Assembly (NCBI RefSeq): GCF_014297335.1
Contig: NZ_JACOQH010000014.1
Coordinates: forward strand, 1-15,071
Reading direction: 5' to 3'
From: Roseburia_D yibonii
GTDB lineage: Bacteria > Bacillota > Clostridia > Lachnospirales > Lachnospiraceae
DNA: 15,071 nt
Shown here: piece after piece, positions 1 to 6,928 of the stretch
How positions within the stretch are numbered: the first letter of the stretch is position 1
Layout of the letters: each line of letters begins with the position of its first letter
Made by a program: the position numbers and the translations under genes
The notes under the pieces: generated by a model
Databases searched by the model: none
What the model saw: the letters and a program-made list of their open reading frames with translations, nothing else
What the model was told of the DNA's origin: nothing

Positions 1-1
1 A

Positions 2-268
2 GCAAAAGTTGATAAAAAACAGGAGTATCAGGATAATACCGATAGAATCGAAGTGGAGCGCACCTTCAGCCTGAGCAAACGCTGTTATGGTATGAGCTGC
101 ATTACCACAAAACTGGAAGGAACGCAGTTGACTTCTATCGCATTATCTGTATTCGTGACGAATCTGTTCAGGATTCAGAGGCGAATACTTTACGCTCTTT
201 TGCGTCTGTTCCGCTTCTGGCATGACTGGAACAGATGTAAGAGCTGGAAGTTGCAGATATCTGCTTAA
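2..268 (+). CDS. DDE transposase, C-terminal fragment (IS4/IS5-like superfamily)
   Basis: The frame is open from the first bases of the window and ends in TAA at 266-268, so this is the last 88 residues of a transposase whose start lies upstream. It shows the C-terminal signature of IS4-type DDE enzymes, R-x3-E-x6-K, in DRIEVERTFSLSK: Arg at 44-46, the presumed catalytic Glu at 56-58, then Lys seven residues later. The Tyr that usually precedes this signature is Asn here. A hydrophobic stretch follows (TSIALSVFVTNLF) and then an Arg/Trp-rich basic tail. The internal GTG at 53 is not a real start. The stop codon lies inside the terminal repeat. The protein would cut and join IS ends. The exact IS family (IS5, IS1182-like or unclassified) cannot be fixed from the tail alone. 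Confidence 0.85.
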   Translation, partial: AKVDKKQEYQDNTDRIEVERTFSLSKRCYGMSCITTKLEGTQLTSIALSVFVTNLFRIQRRILYALLRLFRFWHDWNRCKSWKLQISA

Positions 269-281
269 TCAGCAGACACTA
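263..281 (+). repeat. Right terminal inverted repeat of the upstream IS
   Basis: The sequence gcttaatcagcagacacta is the reverse complement of 14900-14918 at 18 of 19 positions; the only mismatch is at 267. The outer 14 bases (268-281) match perfectly. It marks the right edge of the upstream IS and overlaps the transposase stop codon. Confidence 0.88.
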
Positions 282-294
282 TTTAGATACTAAT

Positions 295-336
295 TCGAAA
301 ATAATTTTCGAGAAGTCGAAAATTGCATTTGAAAAT
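295..336 (+). promoter_or_regulatory. Iterated TCGAAAAT motif, candidate operator
   Basis: TCGAAAAT occurs at 295-302 and 316-323, its reverse complement ATTTTCGA at 304-311, and a one-base variant TTGAAAAT at 329-336. The first direct and inverted copies form a perfect 7-bp palindrome with a 3-base spacer (295-311). The two exact direct copies start 21 bases apart, about two helical turns, and the last copy overlaps the -35 box of the operon promoter. This is what an operator array for the XRE regulator encoded just downstream would look like. Binding is inferred. The A-tracts could also act as an UP element. Confidence 0.5.
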
Positions 337-357
337 ATGCGAAAGTGCGAGTATAAT
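329..357 (+). promoter_or_regulatory. Sigma-A-type promoter of the defence operon
   Basis: The -35 box TTGAAA (329-334) and the perfect -10 box TATAAT (352-357) are separated by exactly 17 bases. Transcription should begin near 364, giving a leader of about 67 bases before the regulator gene. The spacer holds two direct TGCGA copies (338-342 and 346-350) that could also be read by a regulator. No comparable promoter was noticed in the short gaps downstream, so this one probably drives the whole operon. It lies only about 50 bases from the IS edge, so read-through from the IS is also possible. Confidence 0.75.
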
Positions 358-376
358 GTAGTCTAGGACTATTTAT

Positions 377-417
377 AGGAACCGTAAGGTCCTTCACAAA
401 TATGGGTAATCCCCATA
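377..417 (+). promoter_or_regulatory. Structured 5' leader with two hairpins
   Basis: Two small stem-loops lie between the promoter and the first gene. The first (377-393) pairs AGG/CCT and ACC/GGT around a GTAA loop of the GNRA type, with A380 bulged. The second (401-417) is a perfect 6-bp stem, TATGGG/CCCATA, with loop TAATC, ending right before the ribosome binding site (about 418-425) of the gene at 431. They could influence translation or mRNA stability, or the second could be a DNA operator. Neither is followed by a T-run, so they are not terminators. The role is inferred. Confidence 0.4.
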
Positions 418-430
418 AGAGAGGAATTAT

Positions 431-655
431 ATGGCTGTATCTTATAACGGATTATGGAAATTATTGATCGATAAGAACATGAAAAAGATGGATCTTGTTG
501 AGAACGAAAACATCGGAATCAGTAGCAGCACACTTGCAAAGATGAGCAGGGGTGAGACTGTGTCCATGAGTGTCTTGGAGAAGATATGTTTGGAGTTGGA
601 TTGTGACTTCGGAGATATAGTTAGTATTGATAGAAATACGATTTTAGAGAGGTAA
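431..655 (+). CDS. Small XRE/Cro-C1-type HTH regulator, controller-like
   Basis: This 74-residue protein is essentially one helix-turn-helix domain. Recognisable elements are the first helix (YNGLWKLLIDKNMKKMDL), the recognition-helix region (ISSSTLAKMSRGETVSMSVL) and the closing LEKICLELDCDFGDIVSI, as in single-domain Cro/C1 (HTH_26-type) repressors. It should act in the cytoplasm as a DNA-binding dimer. The start is fixed by AGAGAGGA just upstream of ATG 431. It is the first gene of the operon, four bases before mod, and its stop codon abuts mod's ribosome binding site. It resembles the controller (C) proteins of restriction-modification systems, which delay or balance expression of restriction after entry into a new host. 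The TCGAAAAT array before the promoter is its most likely target. Whether it represses, activates or does both cannot be seen. Confidence 0.8.
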   Translation: MAVSYNGLWKLLIDKNMKKMDLVENENIGISSSTLAKMSRGETVSMSVLEKICLELDCDFGDIVSIDRNTILER

Positions 656-659
656 TAAT

Positions 660-2747
660 ATGGCAGCAATTAATGATTTGATTTCACAAATCACAGATGA
701 AAGCTTGAAAAAAAAGCTTGAGCAGGAGGTTAATAAATTATCTAAGCAGAAAAAGTTCGGCTTAGTTTTTGAAAGTCATTTACCGGAAGTTACTCCACTC
801 TATGATATGCCAATCAAGCGTGGTTGTAAGGTGATGCTTAAAGATAGAAGCGAAGATAAGAATGTCTATTCTGTTTTATCAATCGAAAATGGCAATGTAG
901 TGTGTGGAATAAAAGCAGAGGAAGAGACAAAGACATTATCAATAGATGATGTTGTACGAGTGGCTGAATTTGGAGAATCAATTTACCCATATTTAAAACC
1001 TATAGATGATGTATGCAATTCTTCTGAAGATGATTTTTGGCATACTTTGATTGAAGCAGATAATTATCATGCATTACAATTGCTGGAATATCTATATGCC
1101 GGTAAGGTGGATTGTATATATATTGATCCGCCTTACAATACTGGTGCAAAAGACTGGAAATACAATAATGATTATGTAGATGGGAATGATGTATATAGGC
1201 ATAGTAAATGGCTGTCATTTATTGAGCGACGTTTGAAACTTGCAAAAAATCTTTTGAATCCTAGTGATAGTGTTTTGATTATAACGATAGATGAAAAAGA
1301 ATATCTTCATTTAGGATGTTTACTAGAAGAAATGTTTCCTGATGCAAGAATACAGATGATTACCAGTTGTATTAATCCTAATGGAGCAGCAAGAAGTAAG
1401 ATTTTTACAAGAGTAGATGAATATATATTTTTTGTGATGATTGGTGATAGTGAACCTGCTTTGTCTTCACGAAATATGTTAGACAAAGAAGTAGAGACCA
1501 AAGAATCCGTTAATTGGTTTTCGCTTACAAGAACAGGTAGTAATTCATTGCGTCAACATTCTGAAAACTGCTTTTATCCAATTTATGTTAATGAGACGAC
1601 GTTGAAAATTGAAGGCGCTGGAACACCTCCTGGAAGAGGTAATAAACGCGATGATTATGCACCTGAAGGCTGTGTGGCTATTTGGCCGATGCACGGAAAT
1701 GGAAATGAGGGAGTGTGGCAAGTTGGGCTTGATGAACTATATAAAAGACTAGAAATAGGTGCAATTCGTGTAGGAAAAGCTAGAGGAAAGTATTCTATTA
1801 CGTACTTAAGACAAGGTCAATTAAAAGAAATAGAAGATGGAAAAATAGCTGTTGTCGGACGTGATGATAATGGCGTTATGATTTTAAAACGTGTGGAAGA
1901 TCAGATGGTTCAGGCTAGAACTATGTGGAATCAATCTAGCCATGACGCAACAACTTTTGGAAGCAAGCTTCTTAAGCAAATATTAAAAAATGATGCAACG
2001 TTTAAATATCCAAAATCATTATACGCGGTTAAGGACACTATAGGTTTTTTTGTTAAGAATAAAAAAGATGCATTAATTGTAGATTTCTTTGCGGGTTCTG
2101 GGACTACAATGCATGCTGTAAATTTGCTTAATAGTGAGGATGATGGACAAAGAAGATGCATTATGGTTACAAATAATGAAATCTCGGGAGAAGAGGCTAA
2201 AGCTTTAGAGTCTAAAGGTTATAAGCCAGGAGATATAGAATGGGAGTCTTTAGGAATAGCTAAATCAGTAACTTGGCCACGAACTGTATGTTGCATAAAG
2301 GGGGTAGATATAAAGAATCAACCTCTTAATGGCAAATACTTGGATAGTGAAGTTGAAATGAAAAAAGGTTTTAGAAGTAACTGTATATTCTTTAAGCTTG
2401 GCTTTTTGGATAAAACAGCGGTTGCATTAGGAATGCAGTTTAAAGAACTTTTACCTATTTTATGGATGAAAGCAGGAGCACAAGGAAGATGTCCGAATAT
2501 TTGTGGAGACGAACTACCCAAGATGCTTATTTTACCGCAGAACAAGTTTGCGGTTTTGATTGATGAGAATAATTTTGCAGAGTTTGAAAATTTTGTAAAA
2601 GAGCATTCTGAAATACAAACGGTATATATAGTAACAGATTATGAAGTGAATTATAGATCCATGGTTAGAAGTTTGAATGTAAAAGATACATATCAGCTAT
2701 ACCGTGACTATTTAGATAATTTTCGAATTAACCATGGGAGGAACTAA
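660..2747 (+). CDS. mod: Type III-like adenine-specific DNA methyltransferase (Mod)
   Basis: This 695-residue enzyme should transfer a methyl group from S-adenosylmethionine to adenine N6 in a specific site, marking host DNA. Motif IV, DPPY, is at residues 156-159 (IYIDPPYNTG), and the SAM-binding motif I, DFFAGSGTT, is at 475-483. Catalytic motif before SAM motif is the beta-class order typical of Type III Mod subunits. The roughly 300 residues between them should hold the target recognition domain. Residues 1-125 are an extra N-terminal region with a charged helical start followed by KFGLVFESHLPE, not part of the methylase fold. After motif I there is a C-terminal domain of about 200 residues. 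AGAGAGG (646-652) sets the start at ATG 660. The gene is directly followed by res, as in Type III operons. It does not look like the much larger DrmMI known from class 1 DISARM. The recognition site cannot be read from sequence. Confidence 0.88.
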   Translation: MAAINDLISQITDESLKKKLEQEVNKLSKQKKFGLVFESHLPEVTPLYDMPIKRGCKVMLKDRSEDKNVYSVLSIENGNVVCGIKAEEETKTLSIDDVVRVAEFGESIYPYLKPIDDVCNSSEDDFWHTLIEADNYHALQLLEYLYAGKVDCIYIDPPYNTGAKDWKYNNDYVDGNDVYRHSKWLSFIERRLKLAKNLLNPSDSVLIITIDEKEYLHLGCLLEEMFPDARIQMITSCINPNGAARSKIFTRVDEYIFFVMIGDSEPALSSRNMLDKEVETKESVNWFSLTRTGSNSLRQHSENCFYPIYVNETTLKIEGAGTPPGRGNKRDDYAPEGCVAIWPMHGNGNEGVWQVGLDELYKRLEIGAIRVGKARGKYSITYLRQGQLKEIEDGKIAVVGRDDNGVMILKRVEDQMVQARTMWNQSSHDATTFGSKLLKQILKNDATFKYPKSLYAVKDTIGFFVKNKKDALIVDFFAGSGTTMHAVNLLNSEDDGQRRCIMVTNNEISGEEAKALESKGYKPGDIEWESLGIAKSVTWPRTVCCIKGVDIKNQPLNGKYLDSEVEMKKGFRSNCIFFKLGFLDKTAVALGMQFKELLPILWMKAGAQGRCPNICGDELPKMLILPQNKFAVLIDENNFAEFENFVKEHSEIQTVYIVTDYEVNYRSMVRSLNVKDTYQLYRDYLDNFRINHGRN

Positions 2748-2749
2748 CT

Positions 2750-5629
2750 GTGATAAATGAATTATTTCCATTTCAGAAGCAGGCTGTCAATGATCTTAGA
2801 TCTCATGTAGCTGTAGCTTTGAATAATTATAGACAATTAAAAGTGCCACAGGTTGTATCACTTCAGGCGCCAACAGGTTCTGGTAAGACTATCATTATGG
2901 CTTCATTAATTGAGGACATTTTCTTTGGTAATGAGAATTACGAAGAGCAACCTGATGCGATCTTTGTTTGGCTATCGGATTCACCTCAGCTTAACGAGCA
3001 GTCAAAACAAAAAATAGAATATAAGGCTGATAAAATTAGAATGGATCAGTGTGTTGTAATTTCGGATGAGTCGTTTGACCAAGAATATTTGGATGATGGG
3101 CACATTTATTTTTTGAATACTCAAAAATTAGGTAAAGGTGGAAACCTGAGCTATCACTCAGATACGCGTCAATATACAATTTGGGAGACCATCGAAAATA
3201 CAGCTAGAGAAAAAACAAATAGCTTATATTTTATTATTGATGAAGCACATCGAGGAATGCAGGGAAGAGCAGCAGGAACAGCTACAACAATAATGCAGAG
3301 ATTTATAAAGGGCAGTGAGGCTTATAAGCTATCGCCAGTTCCTGTTGTAATTGGAATGAGTGCAACTGCAGAGAGATTTAATGCTCTTGTAGGTAATGAT
3401 ACTACGTCAACGTTGTATAAAATTGTTATTTCTGCGGCTCAGGTTAGAGCATCAGGATTATTAAAAGACCGTATTGTCATTACATATCCAGATGATCCTA
3501 CTAAACATAATGATATGGTATTGCTTCAAGCCGCTACAGATGAATGGAAGAATAAGTGTGAGCATTGGTATCAGTACACTTATGAGCAACATTATGCAAA
3601 TGTTAATCCAGTATTTGTAATTCAAGTTCTTGCTGGATCAGGTGATAAAATATCTGACACAAATTTGGATGATGTAATTGCTAAAGTCGAGGAAAGAATA
3701 GGCGAGCAATTTAAAGAAAATGAAGTTGTGCATACCTTTGGGTCTACTGGAACAATATCTATCAATGGTTTAAATGTTCCACATGTTGAACCTGTAGATA
3801 TTGCGGATGATCGAAGGATAAAGGTGGTTTTATTTAAGGAAAACTTGTCTACAGGATGGGATTGTCCAAGGGCAGAGACAATGATGTCATTTAGAAAAGC
3901 CCAAGATGTTACATATATTGCCCAGCTTCTTGGAAGAATGATTAGAACGCCATTGCAATGCCACGTAATGGTCGATGAATCATTAAATGATGTCAGATTA
4001 TATCTTCCATATTTTAATAAAGATACTGTAAACGATGTCATAAAAGAATTGCAGAGCGAAGAAGGCGGAGAAATACCAGCAGTTATTGATGGTGAATCTT
4101 TGGAAGAGCAAGTAGTTGTTTCATGGACGGTTCATACAAGGAATAAGAGGCAGGAAAAACAAGTCCCTGGACAGATGAATATGTTTGATTACCAAAACTC
4201 AAATACGACATCAAATTTACAGATAGTCAGTCCTGCTACCAACAGTGAATTGATTCAGAAATCAAACTCTTTTGACAATATTACAAATGAGACGAATGTT
4301 GCAAATGGAGGAACTTATATCGATAGCAATAACATCACAGGGGTTACCAGAGATGTTCATCCACAAGAGCATCCGCTTCCAATAGTACAGGTGCCGGTAA
4401 ATAGTATTCAGCCTGAAACAATTGGTGAGCAAAAAAGTGATGATTATGAACGATTGTCATTTGTTGAAAAAATCGATCGCGAATCAATTATTAAATTTGT
4501 AAACGAACAGGGTTATCTAACTTATATGGTTCGATTTACAAAAATTAACAGTTATTTGAAATCATTATTGAGCTTAGCAGGCGTACTTACGCAGAATATG
4601 ATTTATCCTGAAGCAAATGATGAAATTAAGACGGATGTGACCAATTTAATTCATTCCTATATCGAAAAGCTTCATGAGGATGGAAAGTACGATAGTCTTG
4701 TGAAGCAGGTTATGGAAATGAAATTGCTTATCCAAGTGTTCGATGTTTTTGGAGAAAAGGTCAAGAATTATCCACTTGAAGATTATTTCGCATCGCTCGA
4801 ATCTGACTTGGATCGACAGTTAAGAGCAGCAGACGCGAAACTTGGTGGATATGGATTCCCATATGCTTATGGAAGAAGATTTTTGGATTTTGATAATCCG
4901 AATGCATTTAAGTTGGATTGCATTCTTTTTGCAGCAGATGATGATTGCATGAAGCAATTGAATTCTTATGCTGAAAAGAAATTTCATGAGCTCAATGATA
5001 AGTATAGAAAGTATGTTGTAGCTAAGTCGGAAAAGTGTAGAAAGCAATATAGTGACATTGTCGCCGATGGAGATAAAGTAAGTAAACACAATTTCACATT
5101 GCCGGAAACAATCAGTGCAAGAATAGAAAAAGGCGGCGATGCTTATACAGATCATCTTTATGCAGACGAAGATGGAAAAGCAATTATTAAACTAAATAAT
5201 TGGGAAAAAGCTGTAATTGAAGAGGAAGAAAAGAAATCAGATTTTGTATGCTGGTTACGTAATCAAGTAAGACAGTCGTGGTCATTATGTATCCCATATG
5301 AAATTGATGGAGAAATAAAAGCTACATATCCCGATTTTATTGTTGTGCGTAAGGATGACCAACTTGGATATGTGATTGACATTCTTGAGCCTCACAATCC
5401 TGAATTCAAAGACAATTTGGGTAAGGCAAAGGGATTTGCTAAGTATGCAGAAGAGGAGGTTCGAATTGGACGTATACAGCTCATAAGAATGTCAAAGGAT
5501 CCAGCAGGTAAGAATAGATTAAAACGTCTTGACTTAGCCAAAGGATCAATAAGAAATAAGGTTATGTCTGCTATTAACACTGATGAATTAGATCATATTT
5601 TTGATACAGACGGAGAATTTGAAGAATAG
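2750..5629 (+). CDS. res: Type III-like restriction subunit, DEAD/DEAH helicase with C-terminal nuclease-like domain (Res)
   Basis: This 959-residue protein combines an SF2 helicase with a nuclease-like C-terminus and should partner with Mod to attack unmethylated DNA. Helicase motifs run in order: Walker A PTGSGKT at 41-47, DEAH at 164-167, SAT at 204-206, STGWDCPRAE (motif V region) and QLLGRMIR at 392-399. An Asn/Ser/Thr-rich linker covers about 475-560. The C-terminal fold shows a PD-(D/E)xK-like pattern, YPDF at 860-863 followed by a beta strand ending in DILEPH at 877-882, but the expected Glu-x-Lys is absent, so cleavage is uncertain. The start is GTG at 2750, with GGGAGG at 2736-2741 eight bases upstream and only two bases after mod's stop. 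Length is similar to Type III Res proteins. It may act as the mod partner, as part of the DISARM machinery, or both. Confidence 0.85.
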   Translation: MINELFPFQKQAVNDLRSHVAVALNNYRQLKVPQVVSLQAPTGSGKTIIMASLIEDIFFGNENYEEQPDAIFVWLSDSPQLNEQSKQKIEYKADKIRMDQCVVISDESFDQEYLDDGHIYFLNTQKLGKGGNLSYHSDTRQYTIWETIENTAREKTNSLYFIIDEAHRGMQGRAAGTATTIMQRFIKGSEAYKLSPVPVVIGMSATAERFNALVGNDTTSTLYKIVISAAQVRASGLLKDRIVITYPDDPTKHNDMVLLQAATDEWKNKCEHWYQYTYEQHYANVNPVFVIQVLAGSGDKISDTNLDDVIAKVEERIGEQFKENEVVHTFGSTGTISINGLNVPHVEPVDIADDRRIKVVLFKENLSTGWDCPRAETMMSFRKAQDVTYIAQLLGRMIRTPLQCHVMVDESLNDVRLYLPYFNKDTVNDVIKELQSEEGGEIPAVIDGESLEEQVVVSWTVHTRNKRQEKQVPGQMNMFDYQNSNTTSNLQIVSPATNSELIQKSNSFDNITNETNVANGGTYIDSNNITGVTRDVHPQEHPLPIVQVPVNSIQPETIGEQKSDDYERLSFVEKIDRESIIKFVNEQGYLTYMVRFTKINSYLKSLLSLAGVLTQNMIYPEANDEIKTDVTNLIHSYIEKLHEDGKYDSLVKQVMEMKLLIQVFDVFGEKVKNYPLEDYFASLESDLDRQLRAADAKLGGYGFPYAYGRRFLDFDNPNAFKLDCILFAADDDCMKQLNSYAEKKFHELNDKYRKYVVAKSEKCRKQYSDIVADGDKVSKHNFTLPETISARIEKGGDAYTDHLYADEDGKAIIKLNNWEKAVIEEEEKKSDFVCWLRNQVRQSWSLCIPYEIDGEIKATYPDFIVVRKDDQLGYVIDILEPHNPEFKDNLGKAKGFAKYAEEEVRIGRIQLIRMSKDPAGKNRLKRLDLAKGSIRNKVMSAINTDELDHIFDTDGEFEE

Positions 5630-5642
5630 AGGTTTTTAGAAC

Positions 5643-6926
5643 ATGCAGAATAAGTCCTCAGAAAGAACTTATAATTTCATAGATTTATTTGCTGGCGCAG
5701 GGGGCCTTTCAGAGGGGTTTATGCAGGCTGGTTTTTCACCAATCGCGCATGTTGAGATGAATACATATGCAGCGAAGACACTTGAGACCAGGACAGGTTA
5801 TTATTACCTGAAGGAACAGGGAAAGATTAATATTTACTATGATTATCTTAAAGGTAGTATTTCCAGAGAAAAGTTTCTGGAATATATACCGGAGAGACTA
5901 TTGCAGTCTGTAATCTGCGAGACTATGTCAGATGAAACATTGCCAAGACTTTTTGAAAGAATTGATAAGTCTATGAAAGAACAGGGAATCTCACACGTGG
6001 ATGTTATAATCGGCGGCCCACCATGCCAAGCATATTCGTTGGTTGGTAGGGCTCAGAGTAGTCATATGAAGGTTCCTATGAACGAGGATCCAAGGAATGA
6101 TTTGTATAAACTATATGCAAGATTTCTGAAGAAATATCAGCCTGAAATGTTTGTTTTTGAAAACGTTATGGGAATAGAGTCCGCCAATGGAGGTGAGACC
6201 TGGAAAAAAATAAAAGCGCAGCTAAAGAGGGTGGGTTATGAAATCGAGCCTCAGGAGCGGAATGCAAGGACTTTTGGAGTTCTTCAAAACAGGCGACGAA
6301 TGATTATTGTCGGATGGAAAAAAGGCACAAATTATTCATATCCTGAGTTCCAGGACAAAACATCAGATGCCATTGTTGAAGATCTGTTAAATGATTTACC
6401 TAAACTTGTGCCTGGAGCGGGTAAGGATGTAAGTGAATACCGGTCTAGCAAATATAGTGATTATCTAAGGACAATGAAGTTACGCTCAGATGATGATGTT
6501 CTTACATTACATAAGGCGAGACCAAATAAAGATAGAGATATAGAAATCTATAGGAAAGCTATAGAAGCATGGGATGATGGTAAGGGAAGCCGGCTGAATT
6601 ATAATAGCCTCCCAGAGGAGCTTAAGACCCATAAAAATCGACATTCGTTTGTGGATAGATTCAAGGTTGTAGAAGGTAAGGATCATTACTGTCATACAAT
6701 GTTGGCTCATATCTCAAAAGATGGACATTATTTTATTCATCCCGATATTGAGCAACACAGATCTATAACAGTAAGGGAAGCTGCAAGAATTCAGTCTTTT
6801 CCAGATAATTATTTTTTTGAAGGACCGAGGACAGCTCAATTTGTTCAAATAGGAAATGCAGTTCCACCTTTAATGGCAAAAGGAATAGCAGAAGGAATAT
6901 TAAGTGTATTGAAACAGGGTGAGTGA
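5643..6926 (+). CDS. drmMII: C5-cytosine DNA methyltransferase, DrmMII-like
   Basis: This 427-residue enzyme methylates cytosine at carbon 5 using S-adenosylmethionine. The conserved motifs are in canonical order: motif I FIDLFAGAGGLSEGF (12-26), motif IV with the catalytic Cys in GPPCQ (C128), motif VI ENV (173-175), motif VIII QNRRR (214-218) and motif X QIGNAVPP (401-408). About 100 residues separate motifs I and IV, longer than in minimal Dcm/HhaI enzymes. The target recognition region lies between motifs VIII and X. In class 2 DISARM the methylase DrmMII is this type and protects host DNA; the neighbouring drmD, drmA and drmB here support the same role. The weak AGAGG at 5628-5632 overlaps the stop codon of res. 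An orphan Dcm-type methylase is the alternative reading, but its position inside the operon argues against it. Confidence 0.87.
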   Translation: MQNKSSERTYNFIDLFAGAGGLSEGFMQAGFSPIAHVEMNTYAAKTLETRTGYYYLKEQGKINIYYDYLKGSISREKFLEYIPERLLQSVICETMSDETLPRLFERIDKSMKEQGISHVDVIIGGPPCQAYSLVGRAQSSHMKVPMNEDPRNDLYKLYARFLKKYQPEMFVFENVMGIESANGGETWKKIKAQLKRVGYEIEPQERNARTFGVLQNRRRMIIVGWKKGTNYSYPEFQDKTSDAIVEDLLNDLPKLVPGAGKDVSEYRSSKYSDYLRTMKLRSDDDVLTLHKARPNKDRDIEIYRKAIEAWDDGKGSRLNYNSLPEELKTHKNRHSFVDRFKVVEGKDHYCHTMLAHISKDGHYFIHPDIEQHRSITVREAARIQSFPDNYFFEGPRTAQFVQIGNAVPPLMAKGIAEGILSVLKQGE

Positions 6927-6928
6927 AT

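Larger units (their letters stand above)
1..281 (+). mobile_element. 3' end of an insertion sequence (upstream copy)
   Basis: This is the right-hand end of an IS whose body lies before the window. It contains the last part of a DDE transposase reading rightward and ends with a terminal inverted repeat that includes the transposase stop codon. The same terminal sequence, inverted, begins the second IS at 14900, which supports 281 as the outer edge (plus or minus one base). The element carries visibly more G and C than the operon that follows. No target-site duplication can be checked, because the left end of this copy is outside the window. Confidence 0.85.

Noticed and set aside
53..268. A separate 71-residue gene starting at GTG 53
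   Set aside because: The frame is open from the window edge and the residues before 53 are part of the transposase signature (R-x3-E-x6-K), so it is an internal codon of a longer gene.
660..2747. Reading mod as DrmMI of class 1 DISARM
   Set aside because: The beta-class motif order, the length of 695 residues and the adjacent res gene fit a Type III Mod. DrmMI, as I recall it, is a larger adenine methylase of a different arrangement.
3622..4041. Antisense frame of 139 codons opposite res
   Set aside because: It lies inside conserved helicase motifs of res on the other strand, has no ribosome binding site that I can see, and its product resembles nothing.
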